A stretch of 17,668 nucleotides of DNA from Actinomycetota bacterium. GTDB lineage: Bacteria > Actinomycetota > Acidimicrobiia > Acidimicrobiales > Poriferisodalaceae. The DNA is taken from assembly GCA_013151655.1 (NCBI GenBank), contig JAADHX010000113.1:1-17668 (forward strand), read 5' to 3'. Position numbers and translations under genes: made by a program. Below the pieces are notes generated by a model. That model worked only from the letters and a program-made list of their open reading frames with translations, was not told the origin of the DNA and searched no databases. Positions 14,720-17,668 of the stretch are shown here, piece after piece (positions within the stretch are counted from its first letter, which is position 1; each line of letters begins with the position of its first letter).

Positions 14720-15184
14720 ATGGGAGACCTCGATGTTGTTATCGAATCGACTCATCTCGAGAGGTTTGTCCTTTCGACCGATCGATCTCGAATCGATGTC
14801 GGAGTGGTCCACGACTATCTGAACAAACACAGCTACTGGGCATCAGGTCGGAGTCGATCAGTTGTCGAGTCTTCGATCGGGTCGAGTTTGTGTTTCGGCG
14901 CGTACGGTCCCTCCGGCGAGCAGGTCGCTTTTGCTCGCGTTATCACTGACGGAGCGACGTTCGGCTACTTGTGTGACGTGTTCGTGCTACCGGGACACCA
15001 GGGCGGCGGTTTAGGAAAGGCACTGATGCAGTTCATCCTCGACCATCCGGTGGTCCAATCGCTTGGTCACTTCCTGCTCGCAACCAAAGACGCCCACGGC
15101 CTATACGCCCAATGGGGTTTCACTGCCCTAGAAGACGTCGGCAAATGGATGGAAGTGGATCCGCGCCAACTCCGACGAAATTGA
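14720..15184 (+). CDS. GNAT family N-acetyltransferase
   Basis: A second, unrelated GNAT enzyme, 154 aa from this start. Seen in order: IDVGVVHDYLNKHSYWASGRSRSVVESSIGSS, a region common in a widespread small GNAT group; FARVITDGATFGYLCDVFVLPGHQGGGLGKALMQ (beta4 plus motif A, with the acetyl-CoA loop H-Q-G-G-G-L-G-K); and KDAHGLYAQWGFTAL near the C-terminus (motif B region with the GLYxxxGF element). The frame is open from 14681, but MGDLDVVIES at 14720 fits the family length and lies just after a -10-like box. Substrate unknown. It is divergent from trpB2, 86 nt apart, so the two may share regulation. Its stop codon lies inside a perfect inverted repeat. Confidence 0.87.
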   Translation: MGDLDVVIESTHLERFVLSTDRSRIDVGVVHDYLNKHSYWASGRSRSVVESSIGSSLCFGAYGPSGEQVAFARVITDGATFGYLCDVFVLPGHQGGGLGKALMQFILDHPVVQSLGHFLLATKDAHGLYAQWGFTALEDVGKWMEVDPRQLRRN

Positions 15185-15224
15185 GGTACACAGCTACACA
15201 CGATGTGGCTCAGATCCTCAATTT
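15178..15224 (+). terminator. Inverted repeat overlapping the GNAT stop codon; possible (bidirectional) terminator
   Basis: AAATTGAGG (15178-15186) and CCTCAATTT (15216-15224) are a perfect 9-bp inverted repeat. The intervening bases can fold further: AGC (15192-15194) with GCT (15208-15210 read as G-C-T), and CACA (15197-15200) with TGTG (15204-15207) around a CGA loop, with a 2-nt bulge. The right arm ends in three T and the left arm begins with three A, so it could stop transcription either way. No long T-run follows, so an operator is also possible. Confidence 0.5.
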
Positions 15225-15273
15225 GTCGCGGTCCCCGGCTGAGGTTGTCTGAATCTGGCTAGGTCCGGCAAGA

Positions 15274-16254
15274 GTGCACGAGTTCAATGTTGGCATGACA
15301 CTTCGGCACAAGTTTCGTTTTGGCGTGTTGGTGGAGAACATGACCACCCGCGAGGCGTGGGTGGCGAAGGCTCGGCGGATTGAGGCTCTGGGCTATTCGA
15401 CTTTGCTGATGCGAGATCATTTCGTTCCGGCGTTTGGGAGTGCAACCTTCGCCCCTATCGCAGCTCTTGCGGTCGCCGCAGAAGTCACCGAGTCACTTCT
15501 GGTTGGGACACTGGTGATCGACAACGACTTCCGACATCCAGCGGTGCTGGCTAAAGAAGTTGCGACCCTGGATCTGTTGTCTGGCGGACGGTTCGAACTC
15601 GGTCTTGGCGCGGGTTGGCTCGAATCGGAGTACCAACAACTTGGCGTCAAGTTCGACCCCGCTGGGGTTCGCATCGAACGCCTGGAAGAGGCGCTTCAGC
15701 TGTTCAAGAAACTTCTCAGCGCTGACGTGGTGAGCTTCGCTGGCGACCACTACCAACTCGATAACCTGAAGCCGTTCCCTCAGCCACACGCTCGCCGCCG
15801 TCCTCGGATTCTGGTGGGCGCTGGCAAGAAACGCATGTGTCGACTGGCTGGCCGAGAAGCCGACATTGTTAGCCTGATGACTGTTGATACTTCATCGGGA
15901 GTCATGGTTGCTGACCCCGCTGAACTTTTGGCCGAATCGGTGCGGACAAAGATCGGCTGGGTTCGAGAGGGTGCTGGTGATCGATTCCCGCAGATCGAAC
16001 TAAGCACCACGATGTCGATCACGGTCACTCGAGATCGCCGTCGTGTTGCAACCGAGTTGGTGGAGGCTCAGCACTGGGCCGATGTGTCTGTCGAAGGTGT
16101 GCTCGAAATGCCCTCACGGTTCATCGGGTCTGTCGACGAAATTGTCGACCAGATGCGAGCCCGCAGAGACGAGTATGGATTCTCGTACTACATCGTCAAC
16201 GACAAGGCCATGGAGATGTGCGCACCAATCGTCGCGGTCCTGGCCGGTTCGTAG
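15274..16254 (+). CDS. LLM-class oxidoreductase, probably F420-dependent (TIGR03621-like)
   Basis: This protein (326 aa) has the bacterial-luciferase-like TIM-barrel seen in F420- or flavin-dependent oxidoreductases. Visible signatures are FRFGVLVENMTTREAWVAKARRIEALGYSTL at the N-terminus, LMRDHFVPAFG (cofactor-side loop), VGTLVIDNDFRHPAVLAKEVATLDLLSGGRFELGLGAGW (about 77-115, typical of LLM proteins), and PRILVGAGKKRMCRLAGREADIVSLM. The closest family I recognise is the TIGR03621 (MSMEG_2516-type) group, thought to use F420; the substrate is unknown. The start is uncertain: GTG 15274 gives MHEFNVG, while ATG 15295 (MTLRHKFRFG) is equally plausible, and neither has a Shine-Dalgarno. It follows the inverted repeat after the GNAT gene, so it is probably separately transcribed. 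Confidence 0.85.
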   Translation: MHEFNVGMTLRHKFRFGVLVENMTTREAWVAKARRIEALGYSTLLMRDHFVPAFGSATFAPIAALAVAAEVTESLLVGTLVIDNDFRHPAVLAKEVATLDLLSGGRFELGLGAGWLESEYQQLGVKFDPAGVRIERLEEALQLFKKLLSADVVSFAGDHYQLDNLKPFPQPHARRRPRILVGAGKKRMCRLAGREADIVSLMTVDTSSGVMVADPAELLAESVRTKIGWVREGAGDRFPQIELSTTMSITVTRDRRRVATELVEAQHWADVSVEGVLEMPSRFIGSVDEIVDQMRARRDEYGFSYYIVNDKAMEMCAPIVAVLAGS

Positions 16255-16326
16255 GACCGAGATGGATCCTCGGAGTTGGACTAAGAATTCAACACTCACG
16301 CGAGTCCGTGGAGGCAGAATGAGAGA

Positions 16327-17312
16327 GTGCAAGATTTCGACGACCTAAGCAAACGAGGTAAGGCGCTGAGGCTGAGGTCGTTGGCCATCGACGTGCTCTC
16401 GCAGGACTACGGGCACGGCGATGCCGACGTAAGCCTGTTGTCGATGCACTCGTTCAACACGATGTTTCGCATTCGCGTCGACGATCGCAAGTTCGTTCTT
16501 CGAGTTGGTGACGCTTGTCGAATTCACGCCGTTGGCGTCGAAGATGTCGAGGCGAGATGGCTGGCATCGCTTTGTGATGTGGGATTCGGGTCGCCAAGAA
16601 ACATTCCGACCAGTGACGGTAGACACTGGACAACAATTGCCCGCTCGGGTGTTCCAGAACCGCGGAGCTGCTCGATGTTCACCTGGGTCAAGGGGCGCCC
16701 GCTGGCAAGTCACCTTGCTGGCAGTTCGAGCAACCACGAACTGATGATGGCGGCTGGCGCACTCCTAGCCCAGCTACATGGTCAGGCCGCAGGGCACGAT
16801 CATGGAACGACCCCACCGGAGGTTATTGCCGATCGCGTCGTGTACTTCCACGAAGAGAACCGAGTTGTGGATTACCAGTCTAGGCACGGAGACCTATTCG
16901 CTGAAGCTATTGATCGAGTACAACGCTTCCTTGATGACCTCTGGCGGTCGCCACCGCATCGCCCCCACCTCTTGCACGGCGACTTTGGGGTGCACAACGT
17001 CCTGGTGCATCGCGGCCGGTTAAACCCGATTGACTTTCAGGACCTCCAGTTTGGATTTGCGGTTCAAGACGTTGCCCTTACTATTGCTGATCTTCAGCGA
17101 TCGAGGCCCGAACTGGTGGAACCGTTTCGGGTTGGCTACAGTCAACTCGACCCTGGCCAGACCTAACTCCGCAGATGCAGGAGGTGTTTTCGGCGGCGCG
17201 CAGCCTCAACGTAATGAACCTCGGCCTTCATCTGCGGCGATCCGGTTTCGCCGACCGCTTGGATGATCATGCGGCCCGGATAACGAAGTGGATGACTGGT
17301 CATGCGGCCTGA
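16327..17312 (+). CDS. APH/choline-kinase-like phosphotransferase, interrupted by a -1 frameshift
   Basis: This is a kinase-fold protein of the aminoglycoside phosphotransferase (PF01636) superfamily, resembling SrkA-type members; the substrate is unknown. Seen are FRIRVDDRKFVLRVG (beta strand with the ATP-site lysine), HGDFGVHNVL with catalytic H217-G218-D219, and IDFQDLQFGFAVQDVALTIADL with metal-binding D236. The intact frame stops at 17166 after 279 aa (GYSQLDPGQT). Reading on in the next frame from 17154 gives 52 more codons (WPDLTPQMQEVFSAARSLN... to GHAA) that look like the missing C-terminal helices of this family, ending with TGA at 17310-17312. Restoring one C in the run at 17151-17153 would give D-P-W-P-D and a protein of about 328 aa. 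The start is GTG, with GGAGG at 16310-16314. Real mutation or sequence error cannot be told apart. Confidence 0.75.
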
Positions 17313-17342
17313 CGCGGAGCTTTGGCCATCGAGGGTGGCGAG

Positions 17343-17668
17343 GTGAACCTCGCTCGGGAGTTCTGGAAACGAATCGAGACAATTCATGCGGTGACATACT
17401 TCGCTCCGGAGTCTCGACAAGCGGCCAAAGATGTTGGGCTCCGTGGGTTCTGGCTGGGGTACTTCGGCTTTCGCGCCGCTCCGCTTGGCGCAGTGACCGC
17501 TGGCGTTGTCGAAGCGTCGTTCTACAACTTTGCGCCTTCGATGGTGGCCAGGTCCCGTTCCTGATGTGTGGTCGTATACGAGTCAACCGACTCTGGTTGA
17601 AGCGCGGGCCAGATCTGCGGCAGCTGCTTTGCGCCGAGTTGATTCCAACATCGAAGCGCTCGCCCTAG
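17343..17668 (+). CDS. SCO6745-like family protein, frameshifted and cut by window edge
   Basis: The N-terminal part VNLAREFWKRIETIHAVTY, followed by FAPESRQAAKDVGLRGFWLGYFGFRAAPLG and FYNFAPSMVAR, matches the start of SCO6745-like actinobacterial proteins. These are about 280 aa, sometimes described as helix-turn-helix-like, and of unknown function. The first frame stops at 17564 (SMVARSRS), but from 17557 the next frame reads VPDVWSYTSQPTLVEARARSAAAALRR and so on, open to the window end, which is what the family has after SMVARS. One extra C in the CCC at 17554-17556 explains this. GTG 17343 is preferred, with GAGGG upstream; a TTG at 17322 would add 7 residues. It begins 30 nt after the repaired end of the phosphotransferase gene. 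Confidence 0.65.

Noticed and set aside
16257..16273. CCGAG/CTCGG hairpin after the LLM oxidoreductase as a terminator
   Set aside because: Only 5 bp with a 7-nt loop and no T-run; too weak to call.
17030..17266. 78-aa plus-strand frame across the end of the APH-like gene
   Set aside because: It is neither the frame of the kinase nor that of its restored C-terminus and shows no family resemblance.
17288..17668. 126-aa plus-strand frame open to the last base
   Set aside because: It is out of frame with the recognisable SCO6745-like sequence in both segments; the translation is Trp/Arg/Cys-rich and unlike any family I know.
1..17668. CRISPR arrays, insertion sequences, phage or toxin-antitoxin genes
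   Set aside because: No regularly spaced repeats, no transposase or integrase motifs and no small paired genes were seen; all gaps between genes are under about 125 bases.

Overview
The window most likely comes from an actinobacterium, probably of the class Acidimicrobiia or a close relative. The evidence is the actinobacterial-type polyphosphate glucokinase, an F420-type luciferase-like oxidoreductase, a stand-alone TrpB2, an SCO6745-like protein, moderately high GC, and several genes that look leaderless with a TAnnnT -10 box only 6-10 nt before the start codon. The class assignment is inference; there is no rRNA gene here. All genes except trpB2 are on the + strand. Gene density is high and no gene-free stretch exceeds about 125 bases.

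Layout. (1) Positions 1-7139 hold the distal half of a complex I operon: 3' part of nuoH, then nuoI, J, K, L, M and N, overlapping or spaced by at most 13 nt. This is the membrane arm plus the NuoI iron-sulfur subunit. (2) Positions 7167-8147 encode a MidA/NDUFAF7-type methyltransferase 27 nt after nuoN, followed 22 nt later by polyphosphate glucokinase (ppgK) and then acetyl-CoA synthetase (acs), which seems to have its own promoter. (3) Positions 11044-12704 hold the membrane protease htpX with an unusual leader, tRNA-Tyr(GTA) with a strong intrinsic terminator, and yajQ. (4) Positions 12736-15184 hold a GNAT acetyltransferase, a convergent minus-strand trpB2, and a second GNAT gene divergent from trpB2. 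(5) Positions 15274-17668 hold an F420-dependent-type LLM oxidoreductase, an APH/choline-kinase-like phosphotransferase and an SCO6745-like gene. The last two each carry an apparent single-base frameshift in a run of C.

How it fits together. The nuo block makes the proton-pumping part of NADH:quinone oxidoreductase, and the MidA-like enzyme is a plausible assembly or methylation factor for it. PpgK (glucose entry using polyphosphate) and Acs (acetate activation) feed central metabolism that supplies NADH. The rest is housekeeping (HtpX, tRNA-Tyr, YajQ) and accessory enzymes.

I see no mobile element, CRISPR array, phage or defence island. The most interesting points are the MidA-nuo linkage, a hairpin that could bridge a distant Shine-Dalgarno to the htpX start, a set of similar leaderless-type promoters, and the two frameshifts near the right edge.
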